NCBI GenBank assembly: GCA_963842975.1
Contig: CAWJIH010000013.1
Location: 92,052 to 156,051, forward strand
DNA: 64,000 nucleotides
Direction of reading: 5' to 3'
Origin: JACJWR01 sp963842975
GTDB taxonomy: Bacteria; Actinomycetota; Actinomycetes; S36-B12; UBA10799
Shown here: positions 26,786 through 35,016 of the stretch, piece after piece
Layout of the letters: each line of letters begins with the position of its first letter
Position numbering within the stretch: position 1 is the first letter of the stretch
Notes under the pieces: model-generated
Database searches by the model: none
The model's input: the letters and a program-made list of their open reading frames with translations, nothing else
Told to the model about the DNA's origin: nothing
Made by a program: the position numbers and the translations under genes

Positions 26786-29586
26786 GTTCGGCGGGCGCCG
26801 GTGAACTGCATCAGCAGCGCTACTCCCGCTGTCCAACCCGTTTGGTGCGAGGCGCCGCAGCCGTGGCCGTCATCACCGTCGAAGTACTCGTAGAACGGCA
26901 CCAAGTCACGCCAGTGGGGATCGTTCTGGAAGTAGTCGCAGGAGCCGAAAACGGGCCGCCGACCGTCCTCATCTCGAGTGAACAGACTCACCAGCCGGGC
27001 GGACACATCTGCGGCCACCTCGGACAAGGAGACGTCGACCCCGCTGCCAGTCGGGTACTCCACTGCGAAGGTGTCGCCGAAGAAACTGTCATAGGCCAAC
27101 AGGGACTGCACCAGCATCAGGTTGATCGGCATCCAGATGGGGCCGCGCCAGTTGGAGTTGCCCCCGAACATGCGATCGCCGGACTCCGCCGGCCAGTACG
27201 GCAACGTGTGGGCCTGGTCGCCCACCCAAAACGTGTAGGGCGTGTCTCGGTACTGGGCCGACATGGATCGAATGCCGTGCTCGGACAGCATCTCCGCCGG
27301 ATTCAACACGTGGGCCAGTATTCGGCGCAACCGTTCGGGTTTCACCACCGCGAACAACATTGCCTCGCCAGCACCTTCCCACGCGGGCAAAGCGACCGAA
27401 CCATGGAACTCAGGATGGTGGGCCAGCACCCGCGAGCGGAGTTGCATGGCTCGCGCGCCGAGCGATTGCCGGGCCTCAGCGCTGGACATCTGGTCGGGTC
27501 CGTTCGGCATGGCTGTGGCGTTGGACACGACTGGGATGGCAGCGCAGGCGAGCATTGGGATCAGTGCTTGCAGGGAGATCACCCCAAGTTGGGTGGCGGA
27601 GCCGTCCGGATGCACGATCGCGTCGCAGTAGAACCCGGCGTCGTCGTTCCAGAGGCTCACACCGTCGCGGCCCGACTCAAGCACGTTCGACACAATCGCG
27701 AAGTTGAGCAGCATCTTCTCGATCACATCGTTGTATCCGCGGTGGTGACGGCTCAATTCCAGCGCCATCTCCGCCATCTGCAGCGACATGTGCGCTACCC
27801 ACGCGGTGCCGTCGCTCTGCACCAGGTGGCCACCGGTTGGCAGTGGATTGTCGCGGTTGAAGATGCCGATGTTGTCCATGCCCAGGAATCCGCCGGCGAA
27901 CAGGTCGTTGCCGTCGGGGTCCTCAGTGGTGAGCCAGTTGGTCAGGCACGCGATTAGTCCGCGCATGACCTTCGCGAGGAAGTTCACGTCGGGGGTGCCG
28001 GTCATCTCTGCATCGAGGGTGTAAATCTGCCACGCGGCCCAGGCCAGCACCGGGGGGTTGGTATCGGAGAAGTTCCACTCGTAGGCAGGCAGTTGGCCAT
28101 GCGGATGCTGGTAGAGGCTGGAGAGCATGTGGTTGACTTGAGTCTTCGCGAAATGCGGGTCGACAAGCGCCATGGTGACGGCGTGGAAACCCATGTCCCA
28201 GGAGGCATACCAGGGGTACTCCCAGGCGTCCGGCATCAGCAGCACAGACTCATTGACCAAGTGTTTCCAGTCCTTGTTCCGCCCTTGCCAACGCTGCGAC
28301 GGGGGCGGTGGTCCGGTGGGATCGCCCTGCAACCACCGGGTGACGTGATAGTTGTAGAACTGTTTGCACCAGAGCAGTCCAGCGAGCGCCTGCCGTTGCA
28401 CCAACCGTTGGTCGTCAGTGAGTTGCGGGGGCTGACAGGCGTTGAAGAACTCGTCGCATTCGGCCCGACGTAGCTCCATGATCGACTGTGTGTCGGTGAA
28501 CGGCGCGTCAAGTTCGACCGGGGAGAACCGCACCCACATGGTCAAGCTTTCGCCCGGGGCCACCATCGCTTCGGCGACGGCCGCGGACTTGCTGCCGCTG
28601 CCTTCATTGGCGCTGTGGGCCGAGCCGTTGACGATCGCGTCGTTGATGCCGTCCTTGACGTAGGGACCCTCCGAAGGGCTGCCAAAGAGGCGCTGATTGT
28701 TGGTTTCGTTGTTGCAGAACAGCCAACGTACTTCCAGCTCGTCATTGCCGGTCACCGCCCGGGCGTAGATCCAGCGCCGCCCGAGTACTGGATGCTCAGT
28801 GGAGACCCCGCCGCGCGCCAATCCGAGCAAGGGGGCTCCGATGTGCTCTTCCCACGACCAGGTGTTGCGGTACCAGCATTGCCACAACACGTGCAACGGG
28901 GCCGCTTCGGCCGACCGATTCGTCGCGGTAACCCGCACCACAAGATCCTCTGGATCGGCCTTGGCGTACTCCACCTGGACATCGAAATAGCGATTGTCGT
29001 GCCAGGCGGAGGCAAGGGCGTCGTAGAGCTCGTATTCGGGTTGGTCGGTGCCTCGGGCCGCATTTGTGGCCAGCAGGTCCTCGTAGGGGAAGGCAACCTG
29101 CGGGTACTTGTAGATCATTGAGGCATACGAGTGCGTGGGGGTGTTGTCGGTGTAGAACCAGTAGTCCTTCACATCCTCGCCGTGGTTGCCCTGCTCGTTG
29201 GTGAGCCCGAACGGACGCTCCTTGAGGTGGTCATCTTGGGTGTTCCAGAGCCCGAGTCCGAAGCAGAGGAACTGATCCTTGTCGCACCACCCGGCCAGCC
29301 CGTCTTCGTTCCAGCGGTACGCCCTGGACCGTGCAGCGTCGTAGGGAAAGTAGTTCCAGGCGTCGCCGTCGGCGGAGTAGTCCTCCCGGACCGTCCCCCA
29401 GGCGCGTTCGGAGAGGTAGGTCCCCCACCGTTGCCAGGGAGCCCTACCGGCCACGGCGTCGTCGAGGCGTTGCTGCTCTGCGGTGCCGTGGCGCCGGTCC
29501 CCGGAACCCCGCAGTGCCTGCGCGCGGACGTCGGCCAAACCCAGCCGGGTTGGGGTGCCAGTGGGGGGCGGGGATGCAGGCGCCAT
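26782..29586 (-). CDS. GH63/MGH1-like alpha-glycosidase
   Basis: 934 residues of the mannosyl-oligosaccharide glucosidase-like (alpha/alpha)6 clan. Seen: aromatic-rich NYFPYDAARSRAYRWNEDGLAG near the N-terminus, EYPWYASWDMGFHAV in the catalytic barrel (the Asp region that should hold the acid), and NSNWRGPIWMPINLMLVQSL plus HQTGWTA near the C-terminus. No signal peptide, so cytosolic hydrolysis of a glucose-containing oligosaccharide or glucosylglycerate-type solute is likely; the substrate is inference. GAGGAG stands 8 nt before the ATG. Its stop overlaps the GGDEF-EAL stop tail to tail. Confidence 0.8.
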   Translation of the reverse strand: MAPASPPPTGTPTRLGLADVRAQALRGSGDRRHGTAEQQRLDDAVAGRAPWQRWGTYLSERAWGTVREDYSADGDAWNYFPYDAARSRAYRWNEDGLAGWCDKDQFLCFGLGLWNTQDDHLKERPFGLTNEQGNHGEDVKDYWFYTDNTPTHSYASMIYKYPQVAFPYEDLLATNAARGTDQPEYELYDALASAWHDNRYFDVQVEYAKADPEDLVVRVTATNRSAEAAPLHVLWQCWYRNTWSWEEHIGAPLLGLARGGVSTEHPVLGRRWIYARAVTGNDELEVRWLFCNNETNNQRLFGSPSEGPYVKDGINDAIVNGSAHSANEGSGSKSAAVAEAMVAPGESLTMWVRFSPVELDAPFTDTQSIMELRRAECDEFFNACQPPQLTDDQRLVQRQALAGLLWCKQFYNYHVTRWLQGDPTGPPPPSQRWQGRNKDWKHLVNESVLLMPDAWEYPWYASWDMGFHAVTMALVDPHFAKTQVNHMLSSLYQHPHGQLPAYEWNFSDTNPPVLAWAAWQIYTLDAEMTGTPDVNFLAKVMRGLIACLTNWLTTEDPDGNDLFAGGFLGMDNIGIFNRDNPLPTGGHLVQSDGTAWVAHMSLQMAEMALELSRHHRGYNDVIEKMLLNFAIVSNVLESGRDGVSLWNDDAGFYCDAIVHPDGSATQLGVISLQALIPMLACAAIPVVSNATAMPNGPDQMSSAEARQSLGARAMQLRSRVLAHHPEFHGSVALPAWEGAGEAMLFAVVKPERLRRILAHVLNPAEMLSEHGIRSMSAQYRDTPYTFWVGDQAHTLPYWPAESGDRMFGGNSNWRGPIWMPINLMLVQSLLAYDSFFGDTFAVEYPTGSGVDVSLSEVAADVSARLVSLFTRDEDGRRPVFGSCDYFQNDPHWRDLVPFYEYFDGDDGHGCGASHQTGWTAGVALLMQFTGARRT

Positions 29587-29765
29587 GGGAGATTCTCCTC
29601 ATTGGTGTCGGGTCTGAGCATCAAGATAGCCGCGGTCGGACAACCATGGACTCCTTGATCACCCAGCGGCCGGGAAGTATCCGGAACTTTCGGTCACAGC
29701 GACACGCAAGCACGAGATCCACGATGGGTGTGGTGTGGGCGCGCTCGGCGGGCGACACTAGGCCT

Positions 29766-30917
29766 GTGGCCGTCACCGAACTATTCGACACCGACCCGAT
29801 CCGGGTGGGCGATGCGCTCATCGTCGGACGGTTGGGCGAAGGTGGCATGGGTGTGGTGTATCTCGGCCGTGGTCCCAGTGGCACCGCCGTGGCGGTGAAG
29901 GTGATGCGGGCCGACCTGGCGAGCAACCAGGACTACCGGCGGCGCTTCGCCGCGGAGATCAACGCGATGAGGGCCGTCGGCGCCGCCCACACCGCGGGGG
30001 TGATCACCGCTGACATTGCAGCTCCGGTGCCATGGGTGGCGATGGAGTACGTGCAAGGGCACACCCTGGGGGAGCGGATCGCGCGGGCCGGGCCACTGCC
30101 ACCGGAGGAGTTGCATCCCTTTGCACTTGGGCTGCTGCGTGCGGTTGCGGGGGTGCATGCGGCTGGCGTCGTGCACCGGGATCTGAAGCCGTCGAATGTG
30201 GTGCTCAGCCCACAAGGTGTGCGCTTGCTTGATTTCGGCGTTGCAAAGTCCAGCGGCGGGAGGGCACCGGAACGTGAACGCGTCGGATCATTGACCTGGA
30301 TGGCGCCGGAGCAGCTAGCTGGCACACCGATCGCCACGTCCTGCGACGTGCACGCCGTGGGCATGCTGCTGTACTACGCGTCGACCGGTCGGCACGTCTA
30401 TGGCTACGGCGAGGCGAAGGCCGTCGCCTGGCGGATCTCCCACGTCGAACCGCAACTGGTGGACCTGCCGGACGAGGCGACAGCATACGGCGACCTCATC
30501 CTGGCGGCGCTGGCGAAGGACCCCGCCGCTCGCCCCTCGCTGCGGGCGATGCATGAGCGGTTGCGGGTGCGCGACGCGATCGTCGCGGGCCCGCCGGTGA
30601 ACACTTCCGCAGCCGACACCCGCGACCACGTGGAGGATCCAGAGTGGCCTCGGACTCCGGCCCCGGCAGTCGCCGAACCCGAGCAGTCCGCCGATCTCAT
30701 GTCGTTGGTGGAGATCGTCGCCCAGGAGGTGCAACCCGACGGCCCCCCGCAACCCGACGGCCCCCCGCAACGCGTCGGCTCCCCGCAGCGCGTCGGCTCG
30801 CAGCGCTCACACGACACCAGTGAAAGCGGCCACCCGGTGGCCTGGATCGTGCTGGTGGTGCTGGCTGTGCTGGTCGCGCTGGCATGGGTGGCCGGAGTGT
30901 GGCCCTTCATCCGTTGA
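29766..30917 (+). CDS. Serine/threonine protein kinase, PknB-like with C-terminal TM
   Basis: About 383 residues. Kinase domain: GRLGEGGMGVVY P-loop, AVKV lysine, HRDLKPSNV catalytic loop, DFGVA, and WMAPEQLAG. A Pro-rich tandem repeat and one C-terminal transmembrane helix (WIVLVVLAVLVALAWVAGVW) follow, with only a few residues outside, so unlike PknB there is no PASTA sensor. The GTG at 29766 puts the P-loop near residue 20; a GACACT box 6 nt upstream fits a leaderless start. An in-frame ATG at 29724 is an alternative. Targets unknown. Confidence 0.88.
   Translation: MAVTELFDTDPIRVGDALIVGRLGEGGMGVVYLGRGPSGTAVAVKVMRADLASNQDYRRRFAAEINAMRAVGAAHTAGVITADIAAPVPWVAMEYVQGHTLGERIARAGPLPPEELHPFALGLLRAVAGVHAAGVVHRDLKPSNVVLSPQGVRLLDFGVAKSSGGRAPERERVGSLTWMAPEQLAGTPIATSCDVHAVGMLLYYASTGRHVYGYGEAKAVAWRISHVEPQLVDLPDEATAYGDLILAALAKDPAARPSLRAMHERLRVRDAIVAGPPVNTSAADTRDHVEDPEWPRTPAPAVAEPEQSADLMSLVEIVAQEVQPDGPPQPDGPPQRVGSPQRVGSQRSHDTSESGHPVAWIVLVVLAVLVALAWVAGVWPFIR
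30732..30797 (+). repeat. 18-bp tandem repeat in the kinase linker
   Basis: Two identical 18-bp units (30732-30749, 30750-30767) followed by two diverged units, encoding QPDGPP, QPDGPP, QRVGSP and QRVGS between the kinase domain and the membrane helix. Probably a slippage-generated flexible linker. Confidence 0.85.
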
Positions 30918-30930
30918 GGGCGCCGGTGGT

Positions 30931-31944
30931 TCAAGGTCGAAGCACGAAAGCGCCGCGAACGTCGCCGGCTGCAACCCGTGCCAGGGCGACCCCCGCGTCG
31001 TCCAGAGGCAGTTCCTCGAATTGGGTCTGGATGCCGGCCGGTCCCACCAAGTCGAGGAATTCGGTCACGTCGGTGCGGGTGACGTTGGCGACCGAGCGGA
31101 TCGATCGCTCCCACCACAAATCGTCGTAGTCCATCGCCGGCAACTCGTCGAGGTGGATCGCGTTGATGGCCACCACCCCGCCCCGGTCCAGCGCCCGCAC
31201 CGCGCTGGCCACCACTGAACCGGCAGGTGCGAAGGTGATCGCCGCATCGAGCCGGACCGGGGGTGATTCGTCGTAGGTGCCAGCCCAGGCCGCTCCCAGC
31301 TGTTGAGCTCGCTCGACTTCCACGGCCGAGCGGGTGACCACGTAGGCGTCGGCACCCCAGTGGCGAAGCACTTGCAGCGCGATCGTGGCCGAAGCGCCGA
31401 ACCCGTAGAGACCGATTCGTGCTCCGGTGCTGTCCGGACCAACTCCGGCCACGCGCAGCGAGCGGTAGCCGATCACACCGCCGCACAGCAGCGGGGCCAC
31501 GGCGGCGTCATCCATAGCTGTGGGAAGGCCGTCCAGATGGTGTGCGAAGTCCGCTTCGGCGACCACATAGTCGGCGTATCCACCGTCAACATCCCACCCG
31601 GTGAACTCCGCGTACAGGCACAAATTTTCGCGACCGCCCTGGCAGAACCGGCAGCGACCACAACTGCGCGCCAACCACACCAGCCCAGCGCGGTCACCTT
31701 CGTCCCAGCCGGTGACTCCGGGGCCGAGGGAGTCAATCACTCCGACCACTTGATGCCCAGGCGTCACGGGTAAGAGGTGGCTGGGAAGGTCTCCGGTCAC
31801 AAGCTGCAGATCAGTCCGGCACACCGCAGAGGCCGTCACCCGCAGCCGCACCTGCCCAGGACCCGGTTGCGGGATCGGACGGTCCACTCGCCGGATCGCC
31901 GCTGTTGGATCTGGATCGGGGGAGAACAGTTCCACGGCGCGCAT
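30931..31944 (-). CDS. Zinc-dependent alcohol dehydrogenase, MDR family
   Basis: 337 residues. Seen: catalytic-zinc region VCRTDLQLV and TPGHQVVG, structural-zinc Cys cluster CGRCRFCQGGRENLC, and the coenzyme loop GLYGFGASATIAL. The nucleotide-binding motif lacks the third Gly of GxGxxG (GFGASA is present), still acceptable for NAD(P) binding. CACTAT lies 6 nt before the ATG, consistent with a leaderless start. It is convergent with the kinase (13 bp) and divergent from an SDR gene (72 bp). Substrate unknown. Confidence 0.88.
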   Translation of the reverse strand: MRAVELFSPDPDPTAAIRRVDRPIPQPGPGQVRLRVTASAVCRTDLQLVTGDLPSHLLPVTPGHQVVGVIDSLGPGVTGWDEGDRAGLVWLARSCGRCRFCQGGRENLCLYAEFTGWDVDGGYADYVVAEADFAHHLDGLPTAMDDAAVAPLLCGGVIGYRSLRVAGVGPDSTGARIGLYGFGASATIALQVLRHWGADAYVVTRSAVEVERAQQLGAAWAGTYDESPPVRLDAAITFAPAGSVVASAVRALDRGGVVAINAIHLDELPAMDYDDLWWERSIRSVANVTRTDVTEFLDLVGPAGIQTQFEELPLDDAGVALARVAAGDVRGAFVLRP

Positions 31945-32016
31945 GACCCCATAGTGGCACTGTGGGGCAGGTTTCGGCGACGTGCGACCAACGGCTTGCC
32001 CTGGTTGTATTGCCGA

Positions 32017-32820
32017 ATGGCGAATGCAGTGCTCGTAACCGGGTCGACCTCTGGAATCGGATTTGCGACGGCTGCGGCTGTCGGGGCGGGTGGATCACCG
32101 GTGGTGATCCACGGTCGTGATTCGACTCGCGTCGCCGAGGCCGCGGCCCGCCTGGAATCCGAGGGCCTGCCGGTGGCTGACGCGGTGACCGCGGACTTGG
32201 CGGACCGGGCCGCGGTGGAACGGTTGGCCGAACGTGCCCAGGCCGCGGGTGTCGACGTGCTGGTGAACAACGCCGGGGTCTACCTGCGCGAACGGCAGGA
32301 GTCCGCCGACGGCCGCGAGTTGACGTGGACGGTGAATCACCTACACCCCACACTCCTGACGGTGCTGCTGCTCGACGACCTACTGGACCACGACGGCCGG
32401 GTGGTGAACACCTCGGCGGTGGTGCATGGACGCGCCCGGCTGGACCTGTCGGATCCCGAGTTCACCACCCGCCGCTACAGCCACTTCCATGCGTACGCGA
32501 ATAGCAAGTTGGCGAACCTGTTGATGGCCAGGGAGTTCGCGCGGCGGGTCGGTGACGGTGCCGGAGCCACGTTCAACGCAGTGCATCCAGGTGTGGTGAG
32601 CACCAAGCTGCTGACCGAGGGAATGAAGGTGGAAGGCCACGACGCTCCCGAGGTCGCCGGGACTGCGCTGGCATGGCTAGCGGTGTCGCCGGACGTAGCC
32701 GGTGTGTCCGGCAAGTATTTCGCTGGGCAGGTGGAGACCGAACCCACCGGCCCTGGGGCGGACGATGCCTTGGCCGAGCAACTCTACGAGTTGACGATGG
32801 CCGACCTGGGTTTCGACTGA
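32017..32820 (+). CDS. Short-chain dehydrogenase/reductase (SDR)
   Basis: 267-residue classical-type SDR. Seen: GSTSGIG cofactor loop at residues 9-15, NNAGVY, catalytic Ser in VNTSAVVH, and YANSK (YxxxK), then HPGVVSTKL. The pattern is closest to retinol dehydrogenase/WWOX-like reductases. A TTGTAT box 6 nt before the ATG suggests a leaderless start. Divergent from the alcohol dehydrogenase; a second SDR lies two genes on. Substrate not predictable. Confidence 0.88.
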   Translation: MANAVLVTGSTSGIGFATAAAVGAGGSPVVIHGRDSTRVAEAAARLESEGLPVADAVTADLADRAAVERLAERAQAAGVDVLVNNAGVYLRERQESADGRELTWTVNHLHPTLLTVLLLDDLLDHDGRVVNTSAVVHGRARLDLSDPEFTTRRYSHFHAYANSKLANLLMAREFARRVGDGAGATFNAVHPGVVSTKLLTEGMKVEGHDAPEVAGTALAWLAVSPDVAGVSGKYFAGQVETEPTGPGADDALAEQLYELTMADLGFD

Positions 32821-32930
32821 CAGCGCATTGCCCGCCGGCGCGCCGATAATTCCAGCCAGCAGGGTCGCGAACATCACCTTTCCCGGCGGTGCCGGATGCG
32901 GGTCCGCTAGCCGCCGCGGATACTGGCGGT

Positions 32931-33401
32931 ATGGCAAACTACCGCACCACTGTCTTCTCACCCGCGTCGTCTGAGGTGGCGTATCGCTACCTGGCCGACT
33001 TTTCGTCGATCATCGACTGGGATCCGTCGGTGGTCTCCGCCGAACTCACCGCAGGTGAACCCGCCGAGTTGGGCTCGCGCTACCGGGTCGTGGTCGGGCT
33101 GCCGCTGCGGAAGATTGAACTCGAGTACGAAATCGTCGACGCCCAACCACCGACTGAGCCCGGTGGCGAGGCGCAGGTCGCGCTGCGTGCCGAGAATGCC
33201 GACGTCGTCTCCTACGACGTCATCACCTTCGTTCCCCGCTCCGATGGCGGAACCGACGTGACCTACAGCGCGGAACTGACCGGCAAGGGCGTTCGCCGAC
33301 TGTTCGACCCCTTCTTCGGCATCGTGATGCAAGTGATCGGACAACGCGCGCGTGGCGGACTGGCCACATCGCTCGGTGCGCTGCCCGCGGGGCAAGCGTG
33401 A
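32931..33401 (+). CDS. SRPBCC (START-like) lipid/ligand-binding protein
   Basis: 156 residues with a polyketide-cyclase/START-like helix-grip fold: an N-terminal beta strand with SSEVAYRYLADFSSIIDWDPSV, a central GSRYRVVVGLPLRKIELEYEIV, and a C-terminal amphipathic helix. GATACT stands 6 nt before the ATG. The stop overlaps the GTG of the next SDR (GTGA). The same SRPBCC-SDR combination occurs around DHRS12-like dehydrogenases, so binding of a hydrophobic substrate for that enzyme is plausible. Confidence 0.85.
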   Translation: MANYRTTVFSPASSEVAYRYLADFSSIIDWDPSVVSAELTAGEPAELGSRYRVVVGLPLRKIELEYEIVDAQPPTEPGGEAQVALRAENADVVSYDVITFVPRSDGGTDVTYSAELTGKGVRRLFDPFFGIVMQVIGQRARGGLATSLGALPAGQA

Positions 33402-34387
33402 TCGACGCTAGGCGGCTTGTCGCCAGAGCCGCAGACGCGGCGCTGGAAGTCACGATCGCCGGAAGTTTCAGCAAGATCGGCTACGAGGTACGCCGCCGCA
33501 CCGACGACTCCTGGCAGCAAGTCGATACCGACATGACCGGAAAGGTCGTCTTGCTCACTGGTGCCTCGTCCGGCCTTGGGCGTGCGGCAGCCGAGGAACT
33601 CGCGTCCCTCGGTGCCACCTTGATCCTGGTCGGTCGCAGTCCGGAGCGGCTGCTGGAGGTGAAGAAAGCCTGCGTGGCCGCTGGTGCGCCGCAGGTGCAG
33701 TTGATCCGAGCCGACCTCACCAGGTTGTCCGTCAGCCGCAGGTTGGTGACCCAGGTCCTGACCGACTTTGACCGCCTTGATGTGCTGATCCACAACGCCG
33801 GTGCGCTGGTGCACGACTACCGCCAGACGGCCGAGGGGTTTGAGGAGACCTACGCCGCGCAGGTGCTTTCCCAACACGTCATCACCGCCGGGCTGCTCGG
33901 CCTACTCGCGGCCACTCCGGGATCCCGGGTGATTGTGGTGGCCAGCGGTGGGATGTATGCCGAACGGCTCGAGGTCGACGACGTCCAGTACGGCCCGGAA
34001 GACTACGACGGCGTGCGCGCCTACGCCCGAGCCAAGCGGGCCCAGGTGTCGCTGAACGAGGAATGGGCGCAACGCTTCGCCGACTCTGGGGTGTCGTTCT
34101 ATGCGATGCACCCGGGTTGGGCCGATACCCCCGGCGTGGCTGAATCGCTCCCCGGCTTCCGGAAAGTCACCGGGCCGTTTCTGCGCAGTCCCGCAGCCGG
34201 TGCCGACACCATCGTGTGGCTAGCCGCGGCCGACGAGCCAGCTGCGAAATCCGGCCTGTTCTGGTTGGACCGAACCCCGCGGAACACTGTGAAGCTGCCG
34301 TGGACCAAGGCCCCGGCAAGCGAATCGGATCGGCTGTGGGACCTTGTGTGTGAACAGACCGCCACCACTCCGGCGCTAGTTAGCTGA
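33398..34387 (+). CDS. DHRS12-like short-chain dehydrogenase
   Basis: 329 residues. An N-terminal extension of about 45 residues precedes the Rossmann core: TGASSGLG at ~53-60, HNAGALV, Ser-containing VVASGGMYAERL, and YARAK (YxxxK), followed by HPGWADTPGV. The extension and the SASGGM-type strand match DHRS12-like SDRs. Translationally coupled to the SRPBCC gene by GTGA. The last 8 bp overlap the convergent lemA gene. Likely acts on a lipid-like carbonyl or alcohol. Confidence 0.86.
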   Translation: MIDARRLVARAADAALEVTIAGSFSKIGYEVRRRTDDSWQQVDTDMTGKVVLLTGASSGLGRAAAEELASLGATLILVGRSPERLLEVKKACVAAGAPQVQLIRADLTRLSVSRRLVTQVLTDFDRLDVLIHNAGALVHDYRQTAEGFEETYAAQVLSQHVITAGLLGLLAATPGSRVIVVASGGMYAERLEVDDVQYGPEDYDGVRAYARAKRAQVSLNEEWAQRFADSGVSFYAMHPGWADTPGVAESLPGFRKVTGPFLRSPAAGADTIVWLAAADEPAAKSGLFWLDRTPRNTVKLPWTKAPASESDRLWDLVCEQTATTPALVS

Positions 34388-34949
34388 AGTCCACCGTCGG
34401 CGGTTGCTCGTAGTCGCCGGGGGCCTCGAAGAAGTCCCGACGGCGCACCCCCGCCATCCCGCTGAAGAACATCCACGGCAGCGTGCTGACGGCCGTGTTC
34501 AGCGTGTTCACCGAGTCGTTGTAGTACTGCCGGGCGAAAGCCAGTTGATTCTCGGTTTCGGCCAGTTCCCGCTGCAGTTCCAGGAAGTTGGTGGACGCTT
34601 TGAGGTCCGGGTAGTTCTCGGCCACGGCCATCACGTTCACCAGCGAGCGTTCCAGTTGCGCTTCGGCGGCGGCTTTCTCCTGCACCGATCCGGACTGGGC
34701 GGCCGCGGCCACCCGGGCGCGGGCTTCGGTGACGCCGGTGAGGACTTCTTTTTCGTGGCTGGCGTAGCCGCGCACGGTCGAGACCAAATTCGGAATCAAC
34801 TGCGCCCGTCTGGTGAGTTGCACGTCGATGCCGCCGAGCGCCTCCTGGGAGGCGAGGTCGGCCTTGCGCAGTTTGTTGAAACCGATGACTGCCATGCCGA
34901 CAGCGCCGACTATCAAGATGAGGACGACAAGCAGGATGATCGTGGTCAC
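34380..34949 (-). CDS. lemA: LemA family protein
   Basis: 189 residues: an N-terminal membrane helix (IILLVVLILIVGAVGMAVIGF) and a LemA helical bundle with NKLRKADLASQEALGGIDVQLTRRAQLIPNLV and YYNDSVNTLNT. The GTG at 34949 has GGAGG 8 nt upstream; the longer open frame has no membrane-protein character. It follows the DUF2207 gene by 67 bp, the usual LemA-DUF2207 partnership. Role in the cell envelope is not established. Confidence 0.9.
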   Translation of the reverse strand: MTTIILLVVLILIVGAVGMAVIGFNKLRKADLASQEALGGIDVQLTRRAQLIPNLVSTVRGYASHEKEVLTGVTEARARVAAAAQSGSVQEKAAAEAQLERSLVNVMAVAENYPDLKASTNFLELQRELAETENQLAFARQYYNDSVNTLNTAVSTLPWMFFSGMAGVRRRDFFEAPGDYEQPPTVDFS

Positions 34950-35016
34950 GTCAGTGCCTCCGCATCGATGGGGTATGCCGCCGTTCGCGCATTTCCAACA
35001 ACTGTAGGCCGTCGGC

